Shown piece by piece: positions 10,593-20,740 of a DNA stretch of 64,000 nucleotides. Origin of the DNA: Argyresthia goedartella (lineage: Eukaryota; Arthropoda; Insecta; Lepidoptera; Argyresthiidae); NCBI GenBank assembly GCA_949825045.1, contig OX463808.1, forward strand, positions 25,295,674 to 25,359,673, given 5' to 3'. The notes beneath the pieces are model-generated. The model was not told the origin of the DNA. It made no database searches and saw only the letters and a list, made by a program, of their open reading frames with translations. Numbering within the stretch: the first letter of the stretch is position 1; the number at the start of each line of letters is the position of its first letter. The translations under genes were made by a program, and so were the position numbers.

Positions 10593-11582
10593 TTACTTGA
10601 TCAACGCATCTATATCCGACGTTTTTCTAATTATATATACTTTACTCTTGTCCGACTTTCTTACACGGATATTGCCAAACTTGAACCAGATATACTTGTA
10701 GGATGATTTGAGCTGGTCTCGGGTTGTCCACAGAAGTGTTTTGATTTCCGGGGTGAGCGCCTCGCGTGCTACGATCTTCAGGTCGGCCAGCTCGCGGGGC
10801 AGCGATGGCAGCAGTTCGCCCAGGGGCAGCTCGCTGTCTCTGCTGGCGGTGATCCACAGGTCCCTTTCTTTCTCGTTCCGCAGCTGCAGCCGGATGGCGC
10901 CGGGTTTCTCGTGGCTGCCGTTGAGCCGCCGGATATTTTCCACTTCGTTGTAGTTCAGGTCGAGTTTGGCAGCGATTGCTTTAATTACTTCTGGTTCTTT
11001 TAATTTTATATCCTCACTTTTCGGCACACCAAAGATTTCTACACTACTCGAGAGCAAGCTCTGGTTGAGGTTTGTCACTTGTTGTTCAAGCGCAGAGATC
11101 TTCAGCTCAAGATTCTCATTTTTGTTGGCCAGGTTGATATTTTGGTTCTCAAGTTTTTTTATTTTTACTGAGTGTTCCTTAATGGTGGTCTCTATATTCG
11201 TCACTTGATCACTTATGAAGCTCAGTGACTCCCGGAATCCATCCAGCTCTTCCCTGAGCAGTTTGCGCATTTCCTTGTTGATGTCCTGGATGAGCTTTTT
11301 CGCGTCGACGGTCACCGGGTCGGTTGTTGACTTGGTCGGTTCCTCGTCCGTGTCCTCAAACTCATCGTCGGGAACGAAGAAGGAAGAGCGCTTTGGGGAG
11401 CTCCGTAGACAGTCTTCGCAGCTCCATTCTAGGCCGTTGTTGATTGAGCGGAGGGCAGTCAGCTGTTTAGCTGATATTTTAGCACATTCTATTTTAGCAT
11501 GCACAACCTTATCACACCTGCTACATTCAAGGCCCGGCGATTTTTTGGTGATGTTCTTTTTGCATGTAAAACACTTAGACAT
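10593..11582 (-). CDS. LINE B ORF1 nucleic-acid-binding protein
   Basis: About 329 residues if translation starts at MSKCFTCKK; an upstream in-frame Met at 11615 is possible but adds no domain. The N-terminus is a PHD-like C4HC3 finger (CFTCKKNITKK...CSRCDKVVHAKIECAK...WSCEDC), then an acidic linker (DDEFEDTDEEP). A coiled coil follows around residues 90-190 (IKEHSVKIKKLENQNINLAN), then an RRM-like/transposase-22-like C-terminal domain (SSVEIFGVPKS...ENIRRLNG...IRLQLRNEKERDLW). ORF1 proteins of CR1-group LINEs bind element RNA and assemble the RNP. The frame is intact to its TAA. Confidence 0.85.
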   Translation of the reverse strand: MSKCFTCKKNITKKSPGLECSRCDKVVHAKIECAKISAKQLTALRSINNGLEWSCEDCLRSSPKRSSFFVPDDEFEDTDEEPTKSTTDPVTVDAKKLIQDINKEMRKLLREELDGFRESLSFISDQVTNIETTIKEHSVKIKKLENQNINLANKNENLELKISALEQQVTNLNQSLLSSSVEIFGVPKSEDIKLKEPEVIKAIAAKLDLNYNEVENIRRLNGSHEKPGAIRLQLRNEKERDLWITASRDSELPLGELLPSLPRELADLKIVAREALTPEIKTLLWTTRDQLKSSYKYIWFKFGNIRVRKSDKSKVYIIRKTSDIDALIK

Positions 11583-11668
11583 GATTATTGATTTCGGGGA
11601 GTAGTACACAAACAAACACGAGTAACGAACGACACTTGTTCACTTGATGAGTACCGAACGCAGATGAA

Positions 11669-13306
11669 ACGTGGAGAACACGAACGTAGATTTAATGCAC
11701 CTCAGATAGATGAAGTCACCATTGTAATTGTGGGCAATGAAAATACAAGCCGTGACTTAATTGTACAACGAAGAAGAAAAGGACTACAACGAATTGCAGA
11801 GACACACCGTTCATATGATGCTCTTCAATATCCGTTAATATTTCTGCACGGAGAGGACGGATATAATTTCAATATAAAACAAATTCATCCTGAAACAGGC
11901 ATAGAAACAAAAAAAAAAGTCACTTCCAAGGAGTTCTATGCCTACCGCTTAATGATCAGAGACAATTAAATAAACAATCACATACTCATCACTCGCCGTT
12001 TATTCCAACGATTTCTGGTAGATATGTACGCAAAAATAGAAGCAGAACCAATGCTTTACATAAGACTGAATCAGAAGAAACTACGCACAGAAGAATACAT
12101 CCACCTTCGAGACGCGATCATAAATGACGACAATATTGACTATATTGGAACAATGGTAATCTTACCCTCATCATACATAGTAAGTCCAAGACATATACAC
12201 GAATATACTCAAGATGCCATGACCTACGTAAGAAAATATGGACGACCTGATCTCTTCATAACATTTACATGCAACTCATCATGGCCAGACATCAAAGACA
12301 AACCTCCATGGATCGACACGACATAATAGCCCGAGTTTTTCGACAAAAACAAATAAGATTTATTGAAGTCATCACAAAAAACCATATCTTTGGAACCGTT
12401 AGATGCTGGATGTATACAATCGAGTAGCAAAAACGAGGATTACCTCACACTCACACAATCTCATATGGCTAAACGATAAAATTTGTCCCACGGATATCGA
12501 CAAAATAATCCAAGCTGAATTTTCCAATCCACAAATAGATCCGGAACTATACAACATAGTAGTGAAAAACATGATTCACAGACCATGTGGACCATAAACC
12601 TTCAATGTGCCATGCATGAGTGATGGAAAATGTACAAAAAAATATCCAAAACCATAATTGGACGATACAAAAACTGAAGATGACGGCTATACCAAATATA
12701 GAAGACGATCACCGAAAAACGGTGGCTTCACAGCAAAAATACGAATACAAGGCAGAGACGAACTGGAAATAGATAATCAATGGGTAGTACCATATAACCC
12801 ACTACTTTCCAAAATGTTCCAAGCACACATAAACGTTGAATGCTGCAATTCAGTAAAATCTATTAAATATATATGTACGTACGTAAACAAAGGTGCAGTA
12901 TTTCAAATAGTCCAAAATAGCGAACAAAATAACAGAAATGATGAGATCCTCATGTACCAAATGGGAAGATACATCAACAGTAACGAAGCAGCGTGGAGGA
13001 TTTTTAGTTTTCCCATATACGAACGCGAACCAGCTGTGCAACATCTAGTAGTACATTTGTAGAATGGACAGAGAGTTTACTTCACAAAAGACTCGGCTAG
13101 AAAAATTGCAAGCGAACCACCTCAGAACACAACATTAACTGTTTTTTCCAACTGTGCCAAACAGATCCATTCGCAAAGACATTACTGTATGTCGACGTCC
13201 CTATTTATTATACGTGGGACAAAACAAGAAAAATTTTTCAACGACGAAAACAATGAATGCCAGAGGAGAGTCATCCAGAAATCATGAAAACTAACGCAAT
13301 AGGTCG
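11669..13306 (+). pseudogene. Helitron Rep-helicase, block 3 (Rep/HUH domain)
   Basis: Several short frames together carry GEHERRFNAPQIDEVTIVIV, PLIFLHGEDGY, MYAKIEAE, the Helitron-like N domain (LPSSYIVSPRHIHEYTQDAM, YGRPDLFITFTCN), the metal-binding H-U-H site (SHSHNLIWL), and CMSDGKCTKKYPK. The Rep tyrosine region is YICTYVNKG, and FQLCQTDPFAKTLLYVD and YTWDKTRK follow. The HUH site and the two Tyr residues (YxxxY) of the rolling-circle nuclease are visible, but at least four stops or frameshifts separate them. The block ends at 'aacgcaataggtcg', split by the BEL insertion. Confidence 0.85.
13302..13306 (+). repeat. Target-site duplication of the BEL element, left copy
   Basis: ggtcg precedes the 5' LTR and is repeated at 20741-20745 after the 3' LTR. 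Removing the element and one copy restores Helitron codons (NAIGRVYTVHP) in frame. Confidence 0.95.
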
Positions 13307-13816
13307 TGTTTAATATTTATGCTTCGGAACGCACCGGTTTTTTGTTGCGCGGATCGACCGCGAGTGATCGGGACATCACTAGCTAGCTGTCACTTGCATA
13401 GATAAAAATGTCACTTTGCACGTGGAAAATTTGTCGGCGGTCAAGCATCGGGCTTTAGCTGAATGTTATTTACAATAATCACGGAACAATCGTCAAGAAA
13501 TAAGTAGATTTCACGTCATCGTAGTGAGTGCTTCGTGCTGTGAAAGGTTGAAGTGGTTCGGTCACCAATTCGTCGCGTTCGGATAGCGACCCTTGTAGTC
13601 GGCAGCATCACGACGGCAACAGCAGCGGCCTACGACGCGAGTAAGATTCGACTCCCAACACCTCCCACCCTTGTGTTCCTCATCCCGTACTCCTGCCTCG
13701 AATTGAGCTTTCGAATGCCGGTCCACGGCGTCAAGGTCAGTACTACTTTGTGACATTCCACTGAAAAACAACCCTACCAAGATTCCACCCCTTTCGGATG
13801 AGGCGTGGATTTAACA
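13307..13816 (+). repeat. BEL 5' LTR
   Basis: Begins TGTTTAATATTTATGC and ends GGATTTAACA; near-identical to 20231-20740. It should carry the element promoter. A TATA-like gataaaaatg lies near 13400. Confidence 0.95.
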
Positions 13817-14527
13817 TTTTGGTAAGAGAGGCGCGGTTTCCTAGTAGGAAATCGATTCACGGACGGTTGTAGGGTTGTTTTTTTGCCACATTGTAGTTGG
13901 GAGAGGGTGGGTACCTCAGATTGGTCGGAAATCATTTTGTGAGTGAGTCTTGTGGTCGGTATACCACAATTTAGGTTCATTTTCGGTTAGTGAACGTATA
14001 ATTGACGATTTAGTTAACAATTATTATAAAATTGTAGTCGGAAACTACTGTGGTGGGCATAAGGAACAGTCATTCGGTCGGTCTATAGTATTGCAGTCGG
14101 GTTATATAGTATTGCAGTATTATTTCGGTTTACAGAGCAGGGTCGGGCTATTTAAGGGGTATTAAGCTGATTTTGCTGACCTCAGTAGAAGTGTAGGTCA
14201 TATCGGAAAGGCCACTTCTAGAAGGTTCACGGCTACCTACATTATATTAAAAATATTTTTTTTTTCTTATAATAAATTTTGGTGTGTTATTTTTTATTGT
14301 GCTTTATGGTGGCATTCTCTAATTGATTTAGAGTGTATAGTTTTAAGGTGTATATCCACAGGGCGACCGCATTAAATATTTTTAGGATTTAATTGTTTTA
14401 GTGGTTGCCTTAGTTTTGACAACTTAGTTTTAATTTCTGTGCCCAGCGCTGACGGGCAAGTGCTGGTCTCTGGCTATACTTAGTTCGGTAGTTAAGTATA
14501 GGACCAGAATCTATTAAATCGGTCAAC
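13817..14527 (+). other. BEL leader before gag
   Basis: Untranslated leader. The primer-binding site should start within a few bases of 13817 (ttttggtaagagagg). I could not match it to a named tRNA from memory. No coding frame of note. Confidence 0.6.
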
Positions 14528-15439
14528 ATGGCACCTTCACCCTTGACGGTACTGCGGCATGGTGTCCGGGAGGAAATGAGATGGCTCGCCCATACTCATC
14601 AGTATGTGGAGCGACCGGACATGGATGATGTCCTGCTCAAGCGTGTGGAGGACGCAATGACACGCGTCGGGAAGGTGTGTCGGCTGGCTGCGGAGGCTGA
14701 AGCTCTCGGGCTTACTGATGAAGCTTCGGTGGCTACGGTGAAACAGCTCTGCGCGGATGCTGACCAAGCAATGGAATGCTTGGGTGACATCGAGTGTCGC
14801 ACGGAGAAAATTAAGCGGTCGCGAAGGAAAGACTGTGGGGATGGTAACGGAGACCCACCCCCGAAGGGTGTTGTTGGACGGCTGCCACACCTGGAGATTC
14901 CGGCCTTCAGTGGGGCAATTGATGAGTGGCCGGCCTTCATTAATTTGTTTGATAGTTTGGTCCACGGTCGGGACGACCTGGACAACGCCTACAAGTTGGC
15001 CCAGCTATTGATGGCTCTGCGGGGTGAACCGAAGGAGTTGGTCGGTCACCTAACGGTCACGGCGGGCAATTATGAGATAGCAAGGTCCATATTGTTTGAT
15101 CGCTACCAACACAAACGGCGGTTGGTTGATGCGCAGCTGGGGAAGCTGTTTAGCATCCCTAGAGTAACCCGGTATGTTGACATCCGAGTACAGGTGCTCA
15201 ACCCTGTGCTGGTGGCCACTAAGGCCCTTCAGAACCTTGGTCTTCCGGTAGACCAATGGTCATATATTGTTCTATATATGGTTTTGTCACTGTTGCCTGC
15301 AGCTGTTCAAAGTCGGTTTGAACAGCTGCATGGGGGCAGTAGCACGGAACTGCCCACACTTGTCCAATTGACAGATTTTTTGGAGGGTGAATGCAGGCGA
15401 TGTGACACACTGGACACGGAGGCCAGTGTGCAGCGCTAA
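14528..15439 (+). CDS. BEL Gag (capsid region)
   Basis: A 303-residue frame begins MAPSPLTVLRHGVREEM. A helical N-terminal region (residues 1-110) is followed by the conserved BEL/Pao Gag segment (DUF1759-like): LPHLEIPAFSGAIDEWPAF, then INLFDSLVHGRDDLDNAYKL and LVGHLTVTAGNYEIA. It forms the retroelement particle. The frame ends with TAA before the zinc knuckles, which continue in another frame at 15511, so the natural Gag is probably longer and this is a truncating shift. Confidence 0.85.
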   Translation: MAPSPLTVLRHGVREEMRWLAHTHQYVERPDMDDVLLKRVEDAMTRVGKVCRLAAEAEALGLTDEASVATVKQLCADADQAMECLGDIECRTEKIKRSRRKDCGDGNGDPPPKGVVGRLPHLEIPAFSGAIDEWPAFINLFDSLVHGRDDLDNAYKLAQLLMALRGEPKELVGHLTVTAGNYEIARSILFDRYQHKRRLVDAQLGKLFSIPRVTRYVDIRVQVLNPVLVATKALQNLGLPVDQWSYIVLYMVLSLLPAAVQSRFEQLHGGSSTELPTLVQLTDFLEGECRRCDTLDTEASVQR

Positions 15440-15510
15440 CCCGCGCGGATGCGGGAGGGTCGCGCCGCCCGCCCCCACGGGGGGGAGGGAGGTCGAAACA
15501 ATTTGGCGTT

Positions 15511-16011
15511 TTGAATGCCGCGCCGTCGGGTGACGGCTGTGTGCACTGCGACAGTGCCGGTCATGACGTGACCAGTTGCGCCAAATTTAAGGCGCTCGGG
15601 GTAGCTGCCCGCAGGAAGATAGTCTTCCGTCACCGATTGTGTTTCGGTTGTTTGGGGCCGCACACGCTGAGCGAGTGCTCGCGCGCGTTCCCCTGTGAGT
15701 GCTGTGGTGGCAAGCATGACATAGTGTTGTGCCTGAATCGGTCAGGCCCTTCGGATGGTCACCAGGGCCGGACTCAGGTTGGTCGGCCACAGGGCCCAAC
15801 CAGGGCCGGACCCAGTCCCCCTCCGGGCAACGGGAGTCACCAACGGGGTGACTGGGGCACCCGCAGACGGGACCCCCCCGAGGGGAAGGGGGCAGCGCGG
15901 GGGGTAACATGCGGGATAGCCGGGGTTTGGTCGCCGCTGTCCATGGTCTGCGAGGACTTCGGGCCGCTGGCTCACCGCGTGTTACGGGCGGGTGTCAGAT
16001 GGCACCTATGA
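15511..16011 (+). pseudogene. BEL Gag zinc-knuckle region, frameshifted
   Basis: CVHCDSAGHDVTSCAKF, then CFGCLGPHTLSECSRAFPCE, then CCGGKHDIVLC give three CxxC-H-C clusters that bind RNA during packaging. The frame differs from that of the upstream Gag, so an indel lies between 15439 and 15511. A proline/glycine-rich stretch follows (GPTRAGPSPPPGN), and after about 15900 the sequence loses resemblance to known domains until the protease. Confidence 0.75.
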
Positions 16012-16399
16012 GTGGCGCGAAGGCTGGGAGTCCACCACCTTCTGCGCCACCATGCCCGTCGCTCTGGGAGGCGAACAGTCGGATGTCGCCCCCATTCCTA
16101 GAGCGCCCCAGGTTGGATCCGCTCTCCCCCATTCATCCACGGTGCGCACCGGGCACACCGTACACCGTCCGGTATGGTGGGATACCGGGACAGCGAGGGG
16201 CCTATTATACGGGTTGGGACCCCTTGATGCACATACGGTCGGATATGCCGGTTGCATGTCAGCAGCCAAGTTACTCCGAGGCCGACGGAGGTCTCAGCAG
16301 GTTCGGATCCCGCGGAGGTTCCCGCTAGGGACACGCCGCCCACTTACAGGGTGCCGCCACTCCACAGACGGTCATGCTCCCCAGCGCCTCTGTGATAGC

Positions 16400-16902
16400 G
16401 TGGAGTTCGGACGGCAAATCATGTGTGGCACGAGCATTATTGGACTCGGGGGCCCAGGGGTGCTTAGTCTCGTGCAACCTTGTAAGACGGTTGGGCATTT
16501 GGGTGGCGGTTGGGAATTGGGAACACGGAAGACGGTTCCGTTAAGGGAGTATGTCGGATTACTCTCTCGTCACGGGTGGATTCATCGGTGAATCTGACGG
16601 TCACGGCATTAGTCATGCCTAATGTGATGGGCTCACACCCTCACGTACGGTTGTCGCCCTCGGTGCGACAGTTGGTCGCTGTGTTGTCACTGGCTGACCC
16701 GGAGTTTGATATTCCGGGCCCAGTAGACATTTTATTGGGTGTTGATGCCTTGGGATACCTTGTAGTGCCAGGTGTCCACGTGTTGCAGGCGACTGGTCTG
16801 GTTTCGGTCAACACCAGACTGGGCCATGCGGTAATGGGTCCGGTCATGCCTGCTGCCCCACGCCTAGCGACTAGTAGTCCCTTATTCGGTTCTGTACTCT
16901 AG
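16400..16902 (+). pseudogene. BEL aspartic protease region, frameshifted
   Basis: The catalytic signature ALLDSGAQGCLVS is read at about 16433-16470 in one frame, which stops near 16540. The second half (VMGSHPHVRLSPSVRQL, DIPGPVDILLGVDALG, GLVSVNTRLGHAVMGPV) continues in the frame 16591-16902. DILLG(A/V)D and TxxGWxxxG-like spacing are typical of BEL/Pao retropepsins (DUF1758), which cut the polyprotein. At least one frameshift separates the halves. Confidence 0.8.
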
Positions 16903-18810
16903 GAGGTGATACTGAAGTTTTGGGAGGTGGAGGAACCACCTACGGTCCGCCGGTTGGACCCGGTTGAAGAAGAGTGTGAACAGTTTTATCGGAACAATAC
17001 TGGTCGCCTTCGGTCAGGTCGATTTATCACACGTCTTCCATTCCGGAGTGATCGCCCACCGCTGGGCAGTTCACACTGCAGTCGAGACGCGGCTTCTGTC
17101 GATGGAACGACGCATGAAGCGTGACGGGATTTTCCGGCAGAAGTACGTCGACTTCATGCGGGAATACGAGTCGCTCGGCCACATGTCGGTTTCGGGTATC
17201 GACTGGAAGCGTGAAGACCACTGCTTCCTGCCTCATCACGCGGTGTTGAGGACCCCGGAGGGCAAAATACGGGTAGTGTTCGATGGATCGGCATCAACAT
17301 CTAACGGCATGAACCTGAACCAGTGTTTGCATTCAGGGCCGAAGTTGAACCATGACATCGCGGATGTTATCACACGGTTCCGTCGACACAATGTTGTGTT
17401 TGTAGCTGACATCCGGATGATGTTTAGGCAGACGGTCATTCACCCTGACGATAGACGGTATCAGCTGATACTGTGGCGAGAGAGCCCAGATCAGCCCATG
17501 AAGGTGTACGAGCTGAACTCCAACACGTACGGGCTACGGTCTAGTCCTTATTTGGTGATTCGCACTCTGCGGGAGTTAGCGGATCGAGAACGGTTAAATT
17601 TCCCTAGAGGAGCAGCGATCCTGGAGCAGGATCTCTACGTGGACGATATCTGTACCGGTGCAGATTCCGTAGAGGAGGCGCTCGCTCGACGGGACGAGCT
17701 AGTTGAGCGCTTACGGGGTGGAGGTTACGAGCTCCGGAAATGGATGTCGAACTCTCCAGAGTTACTGTCTGGTCTTCCGGATGACTACCAGCAGGATCCC
17801 CACATTTTCGAAAATCTGGAAAATCCGAATATGTTGTCGGTATTAGGCGTCCTGTACCAGCCGGTGTCAGACATGTTTTCGTATCGGGTCGAGTTGGACT
17901 CCCCGAAGGTCTGGACGAAACGGAACGTCCTTTCAACGGTGGCTAGGACATTTGATCCAAACGGGTGGATCGCCCTGGTAACATTTCAGCTCAAGTGTTT
18001 TATGCAGCAATTGTGGTCTGCTGAGCTGAAATGGGACGACCCGATCGGCGGGTCATTGAGCTCAGAGTGGGACTCGTTCTTTTCGACCCTCCCTGGTATC
18101 AATCGGATTTCACTGCCACGGAGGTTGGTCCCCACCAAACGATACACCGCCACCCTGCATGGGTTTTGCGATGCCTCGGAGAAGGGCTACGGAGCTGCGG
18201 TGTATCTGCGTACGGTCGACTCCTCGGGGGAGGTTGATGTGCGGTTGGTCATGGCCAAGAGCAAGGTTGCGCCGTTGCGCACTCGCTTGACCATTCCCAA
18301 ATTAGAGCTTCAGGAGCGGCTCTCCTGACTCGTCTGCTCAACCACACGATGACGGTTCTTCGTGGGTCAAAAGCGTTAGAAGATACGGTCTACGCTGTGA
18401 CGGAAAACCAGATCGTGTTATGCTGGCTGAAGGCTTCAGTTCACAAGCTGGAGATTTTTGTGGCGAATCGGGTTTCGCAGATTTTGAATTCGGAGGTTCC
18501 CTTAATCTGGAGACATGTTCCAGGGGAAATGAACCCAGGAGGCCGTGCGTCTCGTGGGTGTCACGCTCCGGAGTTAGTTGGACATCCCTTGTGGTGGGGT
18601 CCAAAATGGTTGACTCAAGCCGAATCGGATTGGCCAATGAGTCCACGCGTTACCTTGACACCTTGAGGCGCCTTGACAGTCGGTGTCTGTACGACGCAAC
18701 CAGAGCCGGAAGAGGAGTTCAGCCTGCTGGAATGGTACAGCTCGCTCGACAAGCTGGTCAATGTGACCGCCTGGATCTTTTGATTTGCGCGGAATTGTCG
18801 CAATTCTGAG
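16903..18810 (+). pseudogene. BEL reverse transcriptase and RNase H, frameshifted
   Basis: The RT starts FWEVEEPPTVRRLDPVEEEC, shifts near 17000, and is then open to 18328. Landmarks are KIRVVFDGSA, NQCLHSGPKLN, VFVADIRMMFRQ, YGLRSSPYLVIRTL and the catalytic DLYVDDICTGA. A connection domain (FSYRVELD...RTFDPNGWI) leads into RNase H (LHGFCDASEKGYGAAVYLRT). A one-base shift at about 18318 breaks the RNase H frame after KLELQ, and the rest (LTRLLNHTM... then QIVLCWLKAS, WRHVPGEMNP) is spread over other frames to about 18810. Confidence 0.85.
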
Positions 18811-18819
18811 GCGCAACGG

Positions 18820-20199
18820 GTGTGGACACAGGTCCTGACACCACGGGAACGGAACCATGCGTTGTTCGCATTGGTACGGAACGTGCAGACGGTGCACTTT
18901 AAGTCCGAACTGAACATTCTGAGACGCGGACGCGTCCAACTGAAGGGAGCTGTGGCTCGGCTCAACCCGTTTATTGACCCTCAAGGATTGCTGAGGGTGG
19001 GAGGTCGGCTGCGGAATGCCAACCTGCCTTATGCGGCTCGCCACCCGTTGTTACTCCCTAGGAAAGGGAAGTTGGTCGAACTGTTGATACTGGATCGACA
19101 CATTTGGAATGGGCATGTCGGATGCCACGCCTTGATGGCGTTTCTCCAGCGCGAGTTCTGGATTCTATCGGGAAGACGCTTAGTGCGTAGCGTCGTATTT
19201 CAGTGCCTGCCTTGTTATCGGACCAAGGCGGCTACGATGCAGCCCCAGTTGGGCGGTTTGCCCTCGGATAGGGTTAACGAAATCCGGCCCTTTGCGGGTT
19301 TCGGAACGGATTTCGCGGGACCATTCATGGTCAAGTCTTCACAGCTACGGAACGCCAGATTAGTGAAGGCATACCTGTGCATCTTCGTGTGCATGGCCAC
19401 GAAGGCAGTCCACTTGGAGGTGGTCAGTGACCTCACTACAGAGGCATTTATCGCATGTCTAGATCGGTTCGTCTCACGAAGGGGCCTCCCGACATTAATC
19501 CGTTCGGACAACGGCACAAATTTTGTCGGAGCCAGGGGATATCTGCAGGAGGTCACTCAATTCCTGAACGGTAACCAGGACGCCATCGGTACGGCTTGCT
19601 CCCGACGAGGGATTGAATGGGTTTTCAGTCCGCCGGGATGTTCTCATTGGGGAGGAATTTTTGAGGCTGCGGTTAAATCGGCTAAGTCGCACCTGACGAG
19701 GATCATCGGTGAGACCTCTCTACGCTTTGAAGAGCTTGCGACGCTGTTCTGTAAAATTGAAATGACACTGAACTCGCGTCCGTTGTGCCCGCTCAGTTCG
19801 AATCCAAATGATTTGGAAGCGTTGACGCCGGGTCACTTCCCGATTGGTCAGCCCCTTAACGCCCTGCCAGAATACCCATTCGGTGATGTTAAGTTAAGTC
19901 GGTTAACTAGGTGGCAGATGTTGCAGCAGATGGCTCAAGATTTTTGGAAACGGTGGTCCCTTGAGTACTTGCACATCTTGCAGCAGCGCCTTAAGTGGAC
20001 TGACCGGACGAGCCCCCCTCAAGTCGGTGATTTGGTGCTGATTAAGGATGCGAACCTGCCATCATTGAGATGGAGACGAGGACGGATCGTCAATTTGTAC
20101 ACGGGTCGGGATGGCACGCCTCGATCAGCAGAAGTCAGGGTGGGGGACTCGGTCCTCAAGAGAGCGGTCGCAACACTTTCTCGCCTTCCTATTGATTAG
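18820..20199 (+). CDS. BEL integrase (end of Pol)
   Basis: The open frame runs to TAG at 20197. An N-terminal HHCC-type region (HPLLLPRKGKLVELLILDRH, GHVGCHALMAFLQREFWI, CLPCYRTKA) is followed by the catalytic core: first Asp GTDFAGPF, second Asp RSDNGTNFVGA, Glu in GIFEAAVKSAKSHL. The C-terminal segment is BEL-typical (LTPGHFPIGQPLNALPE, VGDLVLIKDANLPSLRWRRG). The D,D,E triad is complete. Integrase inserts element cDNA and makes the 5-bp duplication seen here. The methionine start is nominal, since in the native element it is part of Pol. Confidence 0.9.
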   Translation: MWTQVLTPRERNHALFALVRNVQTVHFKSELNILRRGRVQLKGAVARLNPFIDPQGLLRVGGRLRNANLPYAARHPLLLPRKGKLVELLILDRHIWNGHVGCHALMAFLQREFWILSGRRLVRSVVFQCLPCYRTKAATMQPQLGGLPSDRVNEIRPFAGFGTDFAGPFMVKSSQLRNARLVKAYLCIFVCMATKAVHLEVVSDLTTEAFIACLDRFVSRRGLPTLIRSDNGTNFVGARGYLQEVTQFLNGNQDAIGTACSRRGIEWVFSPPGCSHWGGIFEAAVKSAKSHLTRIIGETSLRFEELATLFCKIEMTLNSRPLCPLSSNPNDLEALTPGHFPIGQPLNALPEYPFGDVKLSRLTRWQMLQQMAQDFWKRWSLEYLHILQQRLKWTDRTSPPQVGDLVLIKDANLPSLRWRRGRIVNLYTGRDGTPRSAEVRVGDSVLKRAVATLSRLPID

Positions 20200-20219
20200 G
20201 GACAGGTTCGGGCCTGTCC
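20200..20219 (+). other. Small hairpin before the 3' LTR
   Basis: ggacagg, six-base loop, cctgtcc follows the pol stop codon; the G-rich gggcgggtgac next to the LTR at 20231 is the likely plus-strand primer. Confidence 0.4.
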
Positions 20220-20230
20220 GGGCGGGTGAC

Positions 20231-20740
20231 TGTTTAATATTTATGCTTCGGAACGCACCGGTTTTTTGTTGCGCGGATCGACCGCGAGTGATCGGGACAT
20301 CACTAGCTAGCTGTCACTTGCATAGATAAAAATGTCACTTTGCACGTGGAAAATTTGCCGGCGGTCAAGCATCGGGCTTTGGCTGAATGTTATTTACAAT
20401 AATCACGGAACAATCGTCAAGAAATAAGTAGATTTCACGTCATCGTAGTGAGTGCTTCGTGCTGTGAAAGGTTGAAGTGGTTCGGTCACCAATTCGTCGC
20501 GTTCGGATAGCGACCCTTGTAGTCGGCAGCATCACGACGGCAACAGCAGCGGCCTACGACGCGAGTAAGATTCGACTCCCAACACCCCCCACCCTTGTGT
20601 TCCTCATCCCGTACTCCTGCCTCGAATTGAGCTTTCGAATGCCGGTCCACGGCGTCAAGGTCAGTACTACTTTGTGACATTCCACTGAAAAACAACCCTA
20701 CCAAGATTCCACCCCTTTCGGTTGAGGCGTGGATTTAACA
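20231..20740 (+). repeat. BEL 3' LTR
   Basis: Same 510-bp length and ends as the 5' LTR. It is followed by the target duplication ggtcg (20741-20745) and the continuing Helitron codons. Confidence 0.95.

Larger units (their letters stand above)
7193..11668 (-). mobile_element. Near-full-length CR1-type LINE (LINE B)
   Basis: The element is in - orientation: 5' end near 11668, ORF1 at 11582-10593, ORF2 at 10537-7607, a 3' UTR and a 17-nt poly(A) (T run 7193-7209). It lies inside one Helitron codon: 'ccacg' before it, 'acg tgga' after it, so any target duplication is very short. ORF1 is intact and ORF2 has one nonsense codon. Among the LINEs in this window it is the most complete. Confidence 0.9.
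13307..20740 (+). mobile_element. BEL/Pao LTR retrotransposon, 7434 bp
   Basis: Two 510-bp LTRs (TG...CA) bound a gag-pro-RT-RH-IN order typical of BEL/Pao, with a perfect 5-bp target duplication. The LTR pair differs at about four positions that I could see (13429/20353 t/c, the gctttaG/gctttgG region, ctccc/ccccc, ggatg/ggttg), i.e. under 1%, so insertion is recent relative to everything around it. The coding region nevertheless has several frameshifts. It is inserted in Helitron block 3/4. Confidence 0.95.

Noticed and set aside
11664..11969. Independent 101-codon gene starting MKRGEHERRF
   Set aside because: The Met comes from the LINE border; from GEHERRFNAP on it is Helitron Rep.
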